This document shows positions 37,201 to 45,585 of a stretch of DNA of 64,000 bases, piece by piece. Source of the DNA: Demequina silvatica (GTDB taxonomy: Bacteria > Actinomycetota > Actinomycetes > Actinomycetales > Demequinaceae); assembly GCF_000971215.1 (NCBI RefSeq), contig NZ_BBMA01000011.1, positions 78,974 through 142,973 on the forward strand. The letters run 5' to 3'. The notes beneath the pieces are model-generated. The model saw only the letters and a list, made by a program, of their open reading frames with translations. It had not been told where the DNA came from and did no database searches. How positions within the stretch are numbered: the stretch's first letter is position 1; every line of letters starts with the position of its first letter. The position numbers and the translations under genes were made by a program.

Positions 37201-38625
37201 CGCCCCGCGGGGACCATCCGAGTGTCGGTCACCGCCAAGTCGGGCGAGGCCGTGGCGGGCTGCCTCGAGGCGTACACGTCGCGCCTCGACTATGTGGGCC
37301 GCTATTGCGACACCGTCGATGGCGCCTATGCGCTCGACGATCTGCTGCCAGGCACGTACGTGGTGCGTGCGGTGGGCTTCGACGGCCTCGGCGACAGGTG
37401 GTACCCGTCGGCGGTGGGGGTGTCGGACGCCAAGCGGCTCACGGTGCGGACAGGCGAGACGGTCGCCGCGCGCATGGTGCTCGGCAAGGGAGGCACCATC
37501 GCCGGTCGGGTGTCTGCACCCCTGTTCGAAAGAGACGGGACCCCGATCAGGCTCTACACGCTCGCAGGTCAACTTGTGGACTCCACGACCGCGGACGTCA
37601 GCGGTAACTACTCCTTCGATCATGTCCCCGCCGGGTCGTTCCGCGTGTACATCGACCCGGCCGGACACCTCGGGGGATGGGTGCGCGCGCGCACCGCGAT
37701 CTCGCCGCGCACGCTGACCTTCCCCACCGCGTCGGGATCGTGGTCCATCACCGGTGCGGACCGGACACTGGGCCGCACGGAGCACGAGGGTGTGTTCGTC
37801 GGGTCGCTCAACGTCCCGCTCGACTTCACCAGCAAGACCGTCTGCGCGGTGGCCATCAACAAGTGGAAGAGTGCGCGGGGCGCCATCTGCGGACCCCAGG
37901 GCGCGCCGTTCGCGCTCGAGGTGCCGGACAGGGACTCGGTGCGCGTGGTGATGACCGACGGCGTCGTGACTACCCCCGCGCAGTGGAATGCCTTCACCGG
38001 GCGGCGGATCTGGGTGGGCGGGGCCTCGACGTACCGCTCGAGCCCGGCTTTCGACGGGCTATACGCGACCGAGGCGTACATCCCGGTCTACTTCTTCACG
38101 GACGTGACCTACGCAAGTCCGGCCTGGTTCGAGATCTCGTGGATCGCGGACGCCGGCATCGCCACCGGGTTCGGGGACGGGAGCTTCCGGCCTCAAGCCA
38201 CCGTGACGCGCGGCCAGATGGCGCAGTACCTCTACCGCCTTGCGGGCGAGCCTGACGTCCGCCTTCCCAAGGCGTCGCCGTTCACGGACGTCGCGGCGAC
38301 GTCGCCGATCTACCGCGCTGCCCTGTGGCTCCGCCAGGAGGGGATCGTCACCACCCGCGCGTACCGCCCGGGCGACGCGGTGACGCGCGGCGCCACGGCG
38401 GACCTCCTCTACCGACTCGCGGACAAGCCGGCCTACACGCCTCCGTCGAAGTCGCCCTTCAAGGACGTCAAGACCACGAGCAGCACGTACAAGGCGATCA
38501 CCTGGGCCGCGTCGAAGGGCATCGCGATGGGGGACCCGGACGGCACGTACAAGCCCAACGCCTCGTTGACCCGCGTCCGCATGGCGCAGTCGGTGTACCG
38601 CTGGGCCGCCAAGTACGGCGGGTGA
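34201..38625 (+). CDS. Giant exported protein with carboxypeptidase-regulatory/CnaB-like repeats and three SLH domains
   Basis: 1474 residues. A signal peptide (cut near AQA-AEA, residue 31) is followed by about 1250 residues of repeated beta-sandwich modules with the signature G-x-V-x-x-x-x-G-x-P-x-x-G-A-x-V (for example GTVRDTDGAPMAGVTVTM and GHVLGPDGAPVAGATVV). These alternate with modules bearing paired cysteines (ACVLVYDY ... LAKGCG; ACVMALDP ... LARDCG). Three SLH domains close the protein: about 1310-1350 (GIATGFGDGSFRPQATVTRGQMAQYLYRLA), 1370-1410 and 1430-1474. SLH domains hold proteins to cell-wall glycopolymers. Codon use is looser than in neighbours (more TTG, AGG, GGG), which may mean later acquisition. 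Adhesion or S-layer role is inference. Confidence 0.85.
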   Translation: MLGRTMLTRATSALGAALMVAGLAAAPAQAAEALPTGSVVVGVTHWADGSVATGGCVEAFDAAGTSVGSDCVGEAGTYTVGGLADGDYRLKLSGFGTAPTQYYDRASTLASATAVTVADGGAADISYALLAKSTISGTVRDTDGAPMAGVTVTMRDAAADGDLARGASVETGADGRYVLTIAANTSQLVSFEKTGFGASSWPSAPLSQGGTFYGPSAPFRTRADMVLAPAGAIEGTIAAPPGLIATGAQACVLVYDYASDGPPLAKGCGLLGERFRFDDLRGGVDAVRGGGYVLCVAPYPATRGCTSDTGWFGGPASSPLAAKRIDVEAGSTTAVALAWGGTLKIAVTLDNGAPLSRGCLVPQDGLPALGLTTNCAPVGGVFTVTATKDFWLNPGAFDLRDALNTRDRSLWMPQTRVQAGGTTVIPITVPALGKASATVAVKRADGNAITKGCVYAVLHGPAKKDRGQDCTIAADGVASFTGLPDGTYSFEVRDVPGSYATVAYPAVVNAPGSRITLSGTQHVRLAMKLPTTQTVRGHVLGPDGAPVAGATVVRANKSGVLSTATTASDGSYQMVAPVVASSIGVIAADSYGQAWYASSASFSGATTVTGRAKARTISDVDIALEPGQRITGTIAVPDTMAAASACVMALDPAAAIELARDCGDVGDPFELDGLATGAYRICVAPAPATDGCWGEKLPGAIVSRGGSPVTSTIGAEDLAMNLAFGGTVLATARRFDGTVVMDGCADLLDGKAVAATTCDNVDGVFTLSVGHDLGQYPEVRVRGAEALQAARQSVAGVGAGRTENVRVSMEDAPSLRGTIIRPAGLEGLTVCAQVTDGAGFEREQCLEPGVSKYSIQVHEHTSYYVQFYSEGAGAAFQWYDGAGRRAKAKPVEVPTYDVTLPPATLKVEATISGVITTSAGAPASGAKAVVVDIDGRAVQAAVAGEDGAYTVDSLPAGTYTVRFLGSPGQASLWYGGTLTSAGAKTITVAAGGTGHASGRLRPAGTIRVSVTAKSGEAVAGCLEAYTSRLDYVGRYCDTVDGAYALDDLLPGTYVVRAVGFDGLGDRWYPSAVGVSDAKRLTVRTGETVAARMVLGKGGTIAGRVSAPLFERDGTPIRLYTLAGQLVDSTTADVSGNYSFDHVPAGSFRVYIDPAGHLGGWVRARTAISPRTLTFPTASGSWSITGADRTLGRTEHEGVFVGSLNVPLDFTSKTVCAVAINKWKSARGAICGPQGAPFALEVPDRDSVRVVMTDGVVTTPAQWNAFTGRRIWVGGASTYRSSPAFDGLYATEAYIPVYFFTDVTYASPAWFEISWIADAGIATGFGDGSFRPQATVTRGQMAQYLYRLAGEPDVRLPKASPFTDVAATSPIYRAALWLRQEGIVTTRAYRPGDAVTRGATADLLYRLADKPAYTPPSKSPFKDVKTTSSTYKAITWAASKGIAMGDPDGTYKPNASLTRVRMAQSVYRWAAKYGG

Positions 38626-38804
38626 CGCTGCGGGGCAGGGCGACCCTTGCATCGTCCCCTCAACCTTGGCCCCATACAAGGAAAAAAGGAAAAAGCGTGC
38701 CAAAGCGCGCGAAGCGGAGTATGTTCCCAATCATCCGCACCGGGACACGGCGGTGATGCCGCGTTCCTGATCCATGTGCGGGTCGCATGACTGGGGGAAC
38801 AGAT
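38626..38804 (+). promoter_or_regulatory. Intergenic region with purine-rich A-tract and possible micro-ORF
   Basis: This contains a one-mismatch 10-mer (38649), the inverted repeat CCTTG/CAAGG around 38664-38680, and an unusual run AAGGAAAAAAGGAAAAAGC. The run directly precedes a GTG at 38697 that opens a 19-codon frame ending at 38756 (MPKRAKRSMFPIIRTGTRR). The spacing would suit a ribosome site, but so short a basic peptide may be chance. The next gene has GGGGGAA 7 nt before its ATG. Confidence 0.35.
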
Positions 38805-40889
38805 ATGCATCAGAGGGGGAACCGGCTGCGCTCTCGCGCCGCCATCGGGGGGCTGGCGGCGGCCGTGATGCTCGCGACCAGCCTGATCGCGACGCCCGCG
38901 GGCGCGGCCACGGATGATCCACGCGTGGACACCGTGTACCAGTTCGCGACAGACCAGTACACGGATCCGGGCGGCCACCTGAACCTGCAGACGCGCTCGA
39001 TCGCCGAGCTGGGCGACCGGATCACGCTGGCAGGCGAGGCCCGTACGCTCGACACCATCCAGGTGACTCTGCAGAGCTTCGCGTGCCAGACCGGCGGCTG
39101 GAACAACGAGAACTGCACCAGCGCGGCCAACGCCAGCTTCAGCCACCCGGTCACGGTCAACGTGTACGCGGTGGGCGCCGGCGGCGCGGTGGGCGACCTG
39201 CTCGCCACCCTGACCCGCCAGGTCAACATCCGCTACCGCCCGAGCTCCCAGCCGGGCACGTGCGTGGACAACCCGGACACGAGCTTCTACGTCGAGTCGG
39301 CCTGGTGGTACGACGCGGCGAGGGGACGATGCGTCGCGAACTACGTGCAGACGGTCACCTTCGACCTGCACAACCAGGGCGTGGAGCTGCCCACCGAGGT
39401 GATCGCCGCGGTGACCTTCCCGACCAGCCGGTTCGGCTCGGGGCTCGCCGTGGGCGGGCCCTGGGACAGCATCGACGTGTCGATGGCGGACGAGGCGCCC
39501 GTGCGGGGCACCAACGTCAGCCAAGGCGTGCTCTACTTCGACTCGAACGATGACGTGAACTTCCCGGCCGAGGACGAGACGCCCGAGCTGGGCGTGTTCA
39601 AGGCCGCGAGCGGGTGGCAGTTCGACAACAACAACTACCGCACGCCGCTCATCACGATCACTGCGACGCCGCAGACCGACCGGGTCCTGCCCGCCACGTT
39701 CGTGGGCGGCTTCGAGCAGGGCACCTCGGCGGGGCTGGGGCTGGTGACCAGGCAGAACGACGGGCTGCTCGCGTCCTCGGGCTGCTGGTACGCCGAGGCT
39801 CCGGTGACCAACTACGGCACCCACAACGGCACCGGCACGGTGACCATGGCCTACGGGGGCTACGCGACGGAGTTCCCGTCGGGCGGCTACACCACGTCGG
39901 CCGACTTCTACCTCGATGCGGACGCGGCCTCGGGGCAGTTCACCTGGGCCCACGCGGTCAACGGCACCGACGGCCAGCTGCAGCGGAGCTTCATGTTCTA
40001 CGCGGGCGCGGACGGCTCCGGGACGTGGACGGTGGGCACCGGGCTGACCGCCGCGACCACCGCGCCGTACCGCAGCAACTACGGCACCAGCCCTCTCTTC
40101 ATCGAGGAGTCCGGGTGGTACACGCTGCGTCACCGGCTGTACGCCCAGGGCGGGCTGCTGTACGCGGACCTGTCGGTGCTCGACGACTCGGGGGCGGTGC
40201 TCGACACCTGGACCCTGGGCGGGAACTCTCAGGACCTGGTCCCGACGCTCGTGGGCGGCAACCGGTACGGGTGGCTGATCAACAACTCGTACGCGGGCCT
40301 GCGGATGGACAACGTGGTGCTCGGCGCACCGCGGCCCACCAACGCGTGCGTGCAGACGTTCACCACCGCGCCGACCCCGACCATCACGGGCGTGCCGAAG
40401 GCGGGCGTGATCCTTCGCGCGCAGACCGGCGACTGGGCGCCCGAGCCGTCGGAGTTCGCGTACCAGTGGATGCGCAACGGCGTGCCGATCGCGGGCGCGA
40501 CGGCAGCCTCGTACAAGGTCTCATCGAAGGACCGCGGCAAGAAGCTCCGCGTCGACGTGACCGCGTCGCGGCCCACCTTCGTCGACCGCGAGGTGCGTTC
40601 GGCCCCGCTGTACGTACCGAAGGTCTGGGCAACGCCGGACCGTCCGCCGCTCAAGGGCACCGCGGCGGTAGGAAGCCGGCTCTCCACGGTGGTCCCGGCC
40701 TGGTCGCCCAAGCCGGACACCGTCGCCTACCAGTGGATGCGTGACGGCAGGCCCATCTGGGGCGCGAAGTCGTCGACCTACGTGGTGAAGAAGGCAGACC
40801 GCGGCCACCTGATCAAGGTGAGGATCACCGCGAAGAAGACGGGCTACATCAAGTCCGTGGTCTTCTCGAAGGCCCGAACCATGTCGTAG
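38805..40889 (+). CDS. Large exported protein with two C-terminal Ig-like AYQW repeats
   Basis: 694 residues. A signal peptide (SLIATPAGA, residue ~34) precedes about 490 residues of unrecognised beta-rich sequence with several Cys, Trp and Tyr, beginning VDTVYQFATDQYTDPGG. Two tandem Ig-like modules follow, about 525-605 and 610-694. Each has the AYQWMRNG/AYQWMRDG core and ends K-x-x-D-R-G-x-x-(I/L)-(R/K)-V, as seen in many secreted actinobacterial enzymes and adhesins. No catalytic motif is visible. The SLH protein gene lies just upstream, so a surface role is likely. A strong terminator follows. Confidence 0.8.
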   Translation: MHQRGNRLRSRAAIGGLAAAVMLATSLIATPAGAATDDPRVDTVYQFATDQYTDPGGHLNLQTRSIAELGDRITLAGEARTLDTIQVTLQSFACQTGGWNNENCTSAANASFSHPVTVNVYAVGAGGAVGDLLATLTRQVNIRYRPSSQPGTCVDNPDTSFYVESAWWYDAARGRCVANYVQTVTFDLHNQGVELPTEVIAAVTFPTSRFGSGLAVGGPWDSIDVSMADEAPVRGTNVSQGVLYFDSNDDVNFPAEDETPELGVFKAASGWQFDNNNYRTPLITITATPQTDRVLPATFVGGFEQGTSAGLGLVTRQNDGLLASSGCWYAEAPVTNYGTHNGTGTVTMAYGGYATEFPSGGYTTSADFYLDADAASGQFTWAHAVNGTDGQLQRSFMFYAGADGSGTWTVGTGLTAATTAPYRSNYGTSPLFIEESGWYTLRHRLYAQGGLLYADLSVLDDSGAVLDTWTLGGNSQDLVPTLVGGNRYGWLINNSYAGLRMDNVVLGAPRPTNACVQTFTTAPTPTITGVPKAGVILRAQTGDWAPEPSEFAYQWMRNGVPIAGATAASYKVSSKDRGKKLRVDVTASRPTFVDREVRSAPLYVPKVWATPDRPPLKGTAAVGSRLSTVVPAWSPKPDTVAYQWMRDGRPIWGAKSSTYVVKKADRGHLIKVRITAKKTGYIKSVVFSKARTMS

Positions 40890-40907
40890 ACGAGCGCACG
40901 GGCTGAC

Positions 40908-40941
40908 AGGGCCGTCGCCGGGGTGACCCGGCGGCGGCCCT
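40908..40941. terminator. Hairpin terminator between convergent genes
   Basis: AGGGCCGTCGCCGGG (40908-40922) and CCCGGCGGCGGCCCT (40927-40941) pair over 15 bp with one G-T wobble and a GTGA loop, placed between the AYQW protein gene and the minus-strand hydrolase gene. Confidence 0.75.
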
Positions 40942-40970
40942 CGGCGCGTACGGCGACGTCGGGGTCCCGC

Positions 40971-42023
40971 TTACGGAGCGAGCGCGGCGGAGAGGAAGCC
41001 CACCACCTGGTCACGCCACGCGTGCGGATCGGTACGGAGGGCCCCCGCATGCGCCGCGCCCGGTACCGTCCACACGTCGACGTCCGGGTCGACGTCCGCG
41101 AGGGACGATGCGGCGGTCGCCTCGTCCGGCACGTCGCCGGCGACGATCAGCAGCGTTGGCGCGGTGGACCGGGCCGCGGCGCCCGCGAGCGGCCCGGGCC
41201 TCGCAGCAGGGGAGAGCAGTTCGAGCAGCACGTCGCGCTCGAGGTCCATCGCACGCTGGATCGCGCCCGCGGGGCCGCCCGGCAGCCAGGCGGCCTTGTC
41301 CTCCGCGGTGCGTCCGGTCGCCCCCTCCGCGACCACCGCCTGGATCCGCGCATCGTCCCCCGCCGCGCCCAGCGCCTCCTCGCCGCCCATCGAGATGCCG
41401 ACCACGCCGATCCTGTCGGGGTCGACACCCGGCAGCGCCTCGACCGCGTCGACGGCCGCGCGCACGTCGCGCTCGCCCCACCAGCCCAGTTCGTGCGGCG
41501 ACCCTCCGGACGCGCCGTGACCGCTCGCGTCGAGCATCAGCACCCCGTAGCCCGCGTCGCGGAGCACCTCGGCATGCTCCACGACCGCGGCGCGGGTCGA
41601 TCCGGAGCCGTGCAGCAGCACCAGGGCCGCGCCGTCGCGCGAGGGCAGCCACCACGCCGCGAGCTCGACCCCGTCGCCCGCCTCGACGGTCAGGTCGGAC
41701 GCGCCGTCCGGACGGACGGCGCTGGACGGCGCGAGCGCCGGGTGCGCCGCCCAGGTCGCCACCCCGACGGGGAGGGCGAGGATCGCGACCACGGGCAGCG
41801 CGGCGACCAGCACCAGGGTCCGGGACCACCAGCGGCGAGCGACCCGCGTCGCGATCCACACGAGCGCCGCCAGCGCGGCGATCAGCGCGACCGTGGCGAC
41901 CAGCGCGACCGGCGAGAGGCCCGTGCGGGCCAGTCGCGCGGGCCCAAGCGCCGCGCACGCGCCCGCGAAGCTCGCCAGCACCACGGCCGCGCCCGCGGCC
42001 GCCACGACCGTCCATGCGCGCAT
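40971..42023 (-). CDS. Membrane-anchored alpha/beta hydrolase
   Basis: 350 residues from the ATG at 42023, which has GAGGGGG just upstream; the frame remains open to 42104 but that part lacks a start signal. Three hydrophobic N-terminal helices (to about 110) precede an alpha/beta-hydrolase domain with [14 protein letters not shown] (oxyanion region), [10 protein letters not shown], the nucleophile elbow [10 protein letters not shown] (Ser), the acid near [11 protein letters not shown] and the His of GAAHAGAL. It looks like the BAAT/BEM46-type serine hydrolases. The substrate is unknown. It carries two 10-mer copies in different frames and orientations. Confidence 0.83.
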   Translation of the reverse strand: MRAWTVVAAAGAAVVLASFAGACAALGPARLARTGLSPVALVATVALIAALAALVWIATRVARRWWSRTLVLVAALPVVAILALPVGVATWAAHPALAPSSAVRPDGASDLTVEAGDGVELAAWWLPSRDGAALVLLHGSGSTRAAVVEHAEVLRDAGYGVLMLDASGHGASGGSPHELGWWGERDVRAAVDAVEALPGVDPDRIGVVGISMGGEEALGAAGDDARIQAVVAEGATGRTAEDKAAWLPGGPAGAIQRAMDLERDVLLELLSPAARPGPLAGAAARSTAPTLLIVAGDVPDEATAASSLADVDPDVDVWTVPGAAHAGALRTDPHAWRDQVVGFLSAALAP

Positions 42024-42124
42024 GGTGCCCCCTCGGTGGGTGCCGCCGCGCCGTGGTCGGGGACCGCGCGGTCTCCTCCGTCCCACGGTAGGCGACCCGC
42101 GCATCGTCCGCCGTCCGTGCCCGA

Positions 42125-42130
42125 TACCCT
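42125..42130 (+). promoter_or_regulatory. -10 box for leaderless proS
   Basis: TACCCT lies 7 nt before the proS ATG, the same hexamer and nearly the same spacing as rimM, with no ribosome site between. A 10-mer copy (42100-42109) lies where the spacer/-35 would be. Confidence 0.45.
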
Positions 42131-42137
42131 AGGACCC

Positions 42138-43940
42138 ATGCTTCGCATGTCCACTCTCTTCCTGCGCACCCTGCGCGAGGACCCCGCCGACGCCGAGGTC
42201 GCGTCGCACAAGCTGCTCGTCCGTGCCGGCTACATCCGCCGCGCCGCACCCGGCATCTACACCTGGCTCCCGCTGGGCCTGAAGGTGCTCGCCAAGGTCG
42301 AGGCGATCGTGCGCGAGGAGATGGACGCCGCCGGCGGCCAGGAGGTCCACTTCCCGGCGCTGCTGCCGCGCGAGCCCTACGAGGCCACGAACCGGTGGAC
42401 CGAGTACGGACCCAACCTGTTCCGCCTCAAGGACCGCAAGGACGCCGACTACCTCCTCGCGCCCACGCACGAGGAGATGTTCACGCTGCTGGTGAAGGAC
42501 CTGTACTCCTCGTACAAGGACCTGCCGCTGACGATCTATCAGATCCAGACCAAGTACCGTGACGAGGCTCGCCCCCGCGCGGGCCTGCTGCGCGGCCGCG
42601 AGTTCATCATGAAGGACTCGTACAGCTTCGACGTCACGGACGCCGGCCTCGACGCGTCGTACGCGGCGCAGCGCGCGGCCTACGTGCGGATCTTCGACCG
42701 GCTGGGACTCGAGTACGTGATCGTGACCGCGACGTCCGGCGCGATGGGCGGCTCGAAGTCGGAGGAGTTCCTGTCGCCCACCGAGGTGGGGGAGGACACG
42801 TTCGTGCGCTCGCCCGGCGGCTACGCCGCGAACGTCGAGGCCGTCACCACGCCCGTCCCCGACGCCCTGCCCTGGGACGATGCGCCCGCCGCCCACGTCG
42901 AGGACACCCCCGACACCCCGACCATCGACACGCTGGTCGCCGCCGCGAACGCCGCGCACCCGCGCGCCGACCGCGAGTGGACCGCCGCGGACACCCTCAA
43001 GAACGTGGTGCTCGCGCTCACGTCACCCACGGGGGAGCGCTCGCTCCTGGTGGTGGGCGTGCCCGGCGACCGCGACGCGGACATGACCCGGCTCGAGGCC
43101 GCCCTGGCGCCGTTCGGCGTCGAGGCCGCCAACGAAGAGGACTTCGCCAAGCACCCCGAGCTCGCGAAGGGCTACATCGGCCCCGGCGCGCTCGGCCCGC
43201 AGGCCCGCCCCGAGGGCGTGGAGCGGGGCTCCGAGGAGGACCGGGCGATCCCGTACCTGCTCGACCCGCGCATCGTCCCCGGCACCCGCTGGATCACCGG
43301 CGCCGACGTCCACGGCAAGCACGTGTTCGAGCTCACCATGGGCCGCGACTTCACCGCGGACGGCACCATCGAGGCCGCCAGCGTGCGCGCCGGTGACCCG
43401 TCGCCCGACGGCTCCGGGCCGCTGGAGCTCGCGCGCGGCGTCGAGATCGGCCACATCTTCCAGCTGGGCCGCAAGTACGCCGAGGCGCTCGACCTGCGCG
43501 TGCTCGACGAGAACGGCAAGCAGCAGGTGGTCACCATGGGCTCGTACGGCATCGGCGTCACGCGCGCCGTGGCGCTGCTCGCGGAGAACAACCACGACGA
43601 GCTGGGCCTGGTCTGGCCCATCCAGGTCGCGCCGTACCAGGTGCACGTGGTCGCGACCGGCAAGGACGACGCGGTGTTCGAGGCCTCCGCGCGGCTCGCG
43701 GGAGAGCTCGAGGCCGCGGGCATCGAGGTCTGCTACGACGACCGCTTCAAGGTCTCGCCCGGCGTGAAGTTCAAGGACGCCGAGCTGCTGGGCGCGCCCT
43801 TCATCCTGGTGGTGGGCCGCGGCCTCGCCGAGGGCACCGTCGAGCTCAAGGTCCGCGCGGCGGGCACCAGCGAGGCGCTTCCGGTGGACGATGCGGCGGC
43901 CGCTGTGATCGCCCGCGTCCAGGAGGCGCTGGCCGGCTGA
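42138..43940 (+). CDS. proS: Prolyl-tRNA synthetase (bacterial type with editing domain)
   Basis: 600 residues. Class II motifs: motif 1 region [31 protein letters not shown], motif 2 [27 protein letters not shown], motif 3 [14 protein letters not shown]. The INS editing domain that deacylates Ala-tRNA(Pro) spans about 230-400 ([15 protein letters not shown] ... GPGALGPQ), and the C-terminal anticodon domain starts near 490. Three 10-mer copies lie in the gene (two encoding DDA, one RIVP). It is followed by a good terminator. Confidence 0.97.
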   Translation: MLRMSTLFLRTLREDPADAEVASHKLLVRAGYIRRAAPGIYTWLPLGLKVLAKVEAIVREEMDAAGGQEVHFPALLPREPYEATNRWTEYGPNLFRLKDRKDADYLLAPTHEEMFTLLVKDLYSSYKDLPLTIYQIQTKYRDEARPRAGLLRGREFIMKDSYSFDVTDAGLDASYAAQRAAYVRIFDRLGLEYVIVTATSGAMGGSKSEEFLSPTEVGEDTFVRSPGGYAANVEAVTTPVPDALPWDDAPAAHVEDTPDTPTIDTLVAAANAAHPRADREWTAADTLKNVVLALTSPTGERSLLVVGVPGDRDADMTRLEAALAPFGVEAANEEDFAKHPELAKGYIGPGALGPQARPEGVERGSEEDRAIPYLLDPRIVPGTRWITGADVHGKHVFELTMGRDFTADGTIEAASVRAGDPSPDGSGPLELARGVEIGHIFQLGRKYAEALDLRVLDENGKQQVVTMGSYGIGVTRAVALLAENNHDELGLVWPIQVAPYQVHVVATGKDDAVFEASARLAGELEAAGIEVCYDDRFKVSPGVKFKDAELLGAPFILVVGRGLAEGTVELKVRAAGTSEALPVDDAAAAVIARVQEALAG

Positions 43941-43968
43941 GCGGCCCGCCCCTCTCGACCGCGTTCCA

Positions 43969-44000
43969 CACGGAGCCGGTCCCTGGGGGCCGGCTCCGTG
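43969..44000 (+). terminator. Hairpin terminator after proS
   Basis: CACGGAGCCGG (43969-43979) and CCGGCTCCGTG (43990-44000) pair perfectly over 11 bp around a 10-nt loop, 28 nt after the stop. Confidence 0.78.
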
Positions 44001-44026
44001 CATGTGCGCGGTCACATCTGGGCGTT

Positions 44027-44061
44027 CGTGTGGATCAGCGTCGCATCCGTGTGGATCAGCG
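44027..44061. repeat. 14-bp direct repeat between proS and the DUF4439-like gene
   Basis: CGTGTGGATCAGCG occurs at 44027-44040 and 44048-44061 (21-bp period), just beyond the proS terminator and before the 3' end of the minus-strand gene. Confidence 0.8.
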
Positions 44062-44075
44062 ATCGCGGGTGCGCC

Positions 44076-45032
44076 TCAGCCGGCGGCGGTGACGCCCGGC
44101 AGCGCCGGCACGTCGGCGAGGTCGAAGCCACGGAGGGACGCGGCCTGCATCCAGGCGTCGTACGCGCCGTTCAGGATCCACGGCACGTCCTCGGCGTCCG
44201 CGCCGTCGATGAGCGCCGCGTAGCTCTCCGCGATCTCGGTCTCCACTGCGCGCTCGGTGGCGGCCCGCGCCTTGCGCGTCCCGGTGCCGGCGGGAGGCAC
44301 GTCATAGAGGCTCGCGCGGTCGTCCTCGACGCCGGGCAGCGCGACCAGGGCGGCGGCGCGGGCCTCGTGCAGGCGGGAGCGCGTGAGGGCCCGCTCGCGT
44401 TCGACCCCGGTCGCGCGCGCCGCGGCGACCTCGTAGGCGAAGGACGCGCGGTCGTGCGCGACCGCCAGGGACGCGAGGGCCGCCGCGTCCGCGGACGTGC
44501 CGTCGGCCGGCAGCCACGGGCCCGCCTCATCGCCCAGCGAGGGCATGGCGCGCTCGCGCGGCGCCTTGCCCGCGACGGCGGGAGCGTCCGTGACCACCGC
44601 GTGGGACAGCGCGACCGCGCGCAGCAGCGCGGCCAGCGAGGGGTCGTCCGCCTCGGCGGCCTCCGCGGCCTCGAGCGCGCCGTCGATCGCGTCGGCGACA
44701 GCGACCTCGAGCGTGGGATCGGGCGTCGGCGACGCCGTGGGGGACGGCGTGGGCGACGGCGTCGCGACGTACACGCCGCCGAGCGCCGCAAGCCGCTCGG
44801 GGGCCAGCAGCGACTCGGCCACGCCGGACTCGGAGGAGTCCGCCACGTCGATCACGGTCTGCTCCCGGATCGCGGCCTGGTCGCGCAGCACCACGGTGGG
44901 CGTGGGGGTGCGCCGCTCGAGCGGCGGCGTCTCCACCCGCCACGAGCAGCCCGCGACCGCGACCGCCAGGATGCCTGCGGTGATGACCACGCCGAGCGCG
45001 CGGGAGGGACGGGACGGCATGGGCGCCATCAT
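44076..45032 (-). CDS. Lipoprotein with ferritin-like (DUF4439-type) domain
   Basis: 318 residues. A lipobox (VAVAGC) ends the signal peptide at about residue 29. A Thr/Pro-rich and Ala/Glu-rich middle (SPTPSPTASPTPDPT) leads to an Ala-rich four-helix bundle of the last ~150 residues (SFAYEVAAARATGVERERAL, ATERAVETEIAESYAALI). Genes of this type sit divergently from rimP in many actinobacteria. The ferritin-like fold would bind a di-iron site, but I cannot confirm the full ligand set. The start is one of ATG 45032, 45029 or 45020. Its start region overlaps the -35 of rimP. Confidence 0.78.
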   Translation of the reverse strand: MMAPMPSRPSRALGVVITAGILAVAVAGCSWRVETPPLERRTPTPTVVLRDQAAIREQTVIDVADSSESGVAESLLAPERLAALGGVYVATPSPTPSPTASPTPDPTLEVAVADAIDGALEAAEAAEADDPSLAALLRAVALSHAVVTDAPAVAGKAPRERAMPSLGDEAGPWLPADGTSADAAALASLAVAHDRASFAYEVAAARATGVERERALTRSRLHEARAAALVALPGVEDDRASLYDVPPAGTGTRKARAATERAVETEIAESYAALIDGADAEDVPWILNGAYDAWMQAASLRGFDLADVPALPGVTAAG

Positions 45033-45059
45033 GACATGCCCCTGCGAGGGTCCTAGAAT
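45031..45059 (+). promoter_or_regulatory. Promoter of the rimP-nusA-infB operon
   Basis: ATGACA (45031-45036), 17 bp, TAGAAT (45054-45059): the best consensus match in the window, giving a leader of about 50 nt before rimP. Confidence 0.6.
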
Positions 45060-45114
45060 GTGGGTCGACCGAATTTCAGGAACGGAACGCGCGCCGCGCG
45101 TGGGAGGCGATGCC

Positions 45115-45579
45115 ATGGACATCACGAGCCGCATCATCGAGCTCGCCGCGCCGGAGGCCGAGGCCGTTGGGCTGGTGCTCGAGGGAGTCGAGGTGACCGC
45201 CGCAGGCAAGCGCTCGCGGGTCGTGGTCACGCTGGACCTTCCGGAGACCGAGGTGGGCAGCGCCGACCTCGACGCCATCGCCGAGGCCTCCCGCCGCATC
45301 GGCGCCGCCCTGGACGAGGCGAACGTGCCGTCCACGCCGTACGTCCTCGAGGTCTCGACCCCCGGCACCGACCGCGTCCTCACCGAGCGCCGCCACTTCA
45401 TGCGCGCCCGGACCCGGTTGCTCGAGCTGCGCCTCGCGGACGGCACGCTCACGGGACGCCTCACCGACGTCGACGGGGACGAGCTGGTGCTCGACGTCGA
45501 CGGCGAGGAGCGTCGCGTCCCGGTCGCGCAGGTGACGGACGGTCGCATCGTCGTGGAGTTCAAGAGGCTGGGAGAGTAG
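45115..45579 (+). CDS. rimP: Ribosome maturation factor RimP
   Basis: 154 residues; acts early in 30S assembly. It starts MDITSRIIELAAPEAEAVGLVLEGVEV and has the family motif YVLEVSTPGTDRVLTERRHFMRARTR followed by the SH3-like C-terminal domain. GGGAGGCG is 7 nt upstream. First gene of rimP-nusA-ylxR-infB-rbfA-truB-ribF. Confidence 0.96.
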   Translation: MDITSRIIELAAPEAEAVGLVLEGVEVTAAGKRSRVVVTLDLPETEVGSADLDAIAEASRRIGAALDEANVPSTPYVLEVSTPGTDRVLTERRHFMRARTRLLELRLADGTLTGRLTDVDGDELVLDVDGEERRVPVAQVTDGRIVVEFKRLGE

Positions 45580-45585
45580 TAGGAC

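Noticed and set aside
40923..43940. Open frame extending proS upstream by about 400 codons
   Set aside because: The extension is antisense to the alpha/beta hydrolase and is basic low-complexity sequence; the canonical ProS N-terminus starts at 42138.
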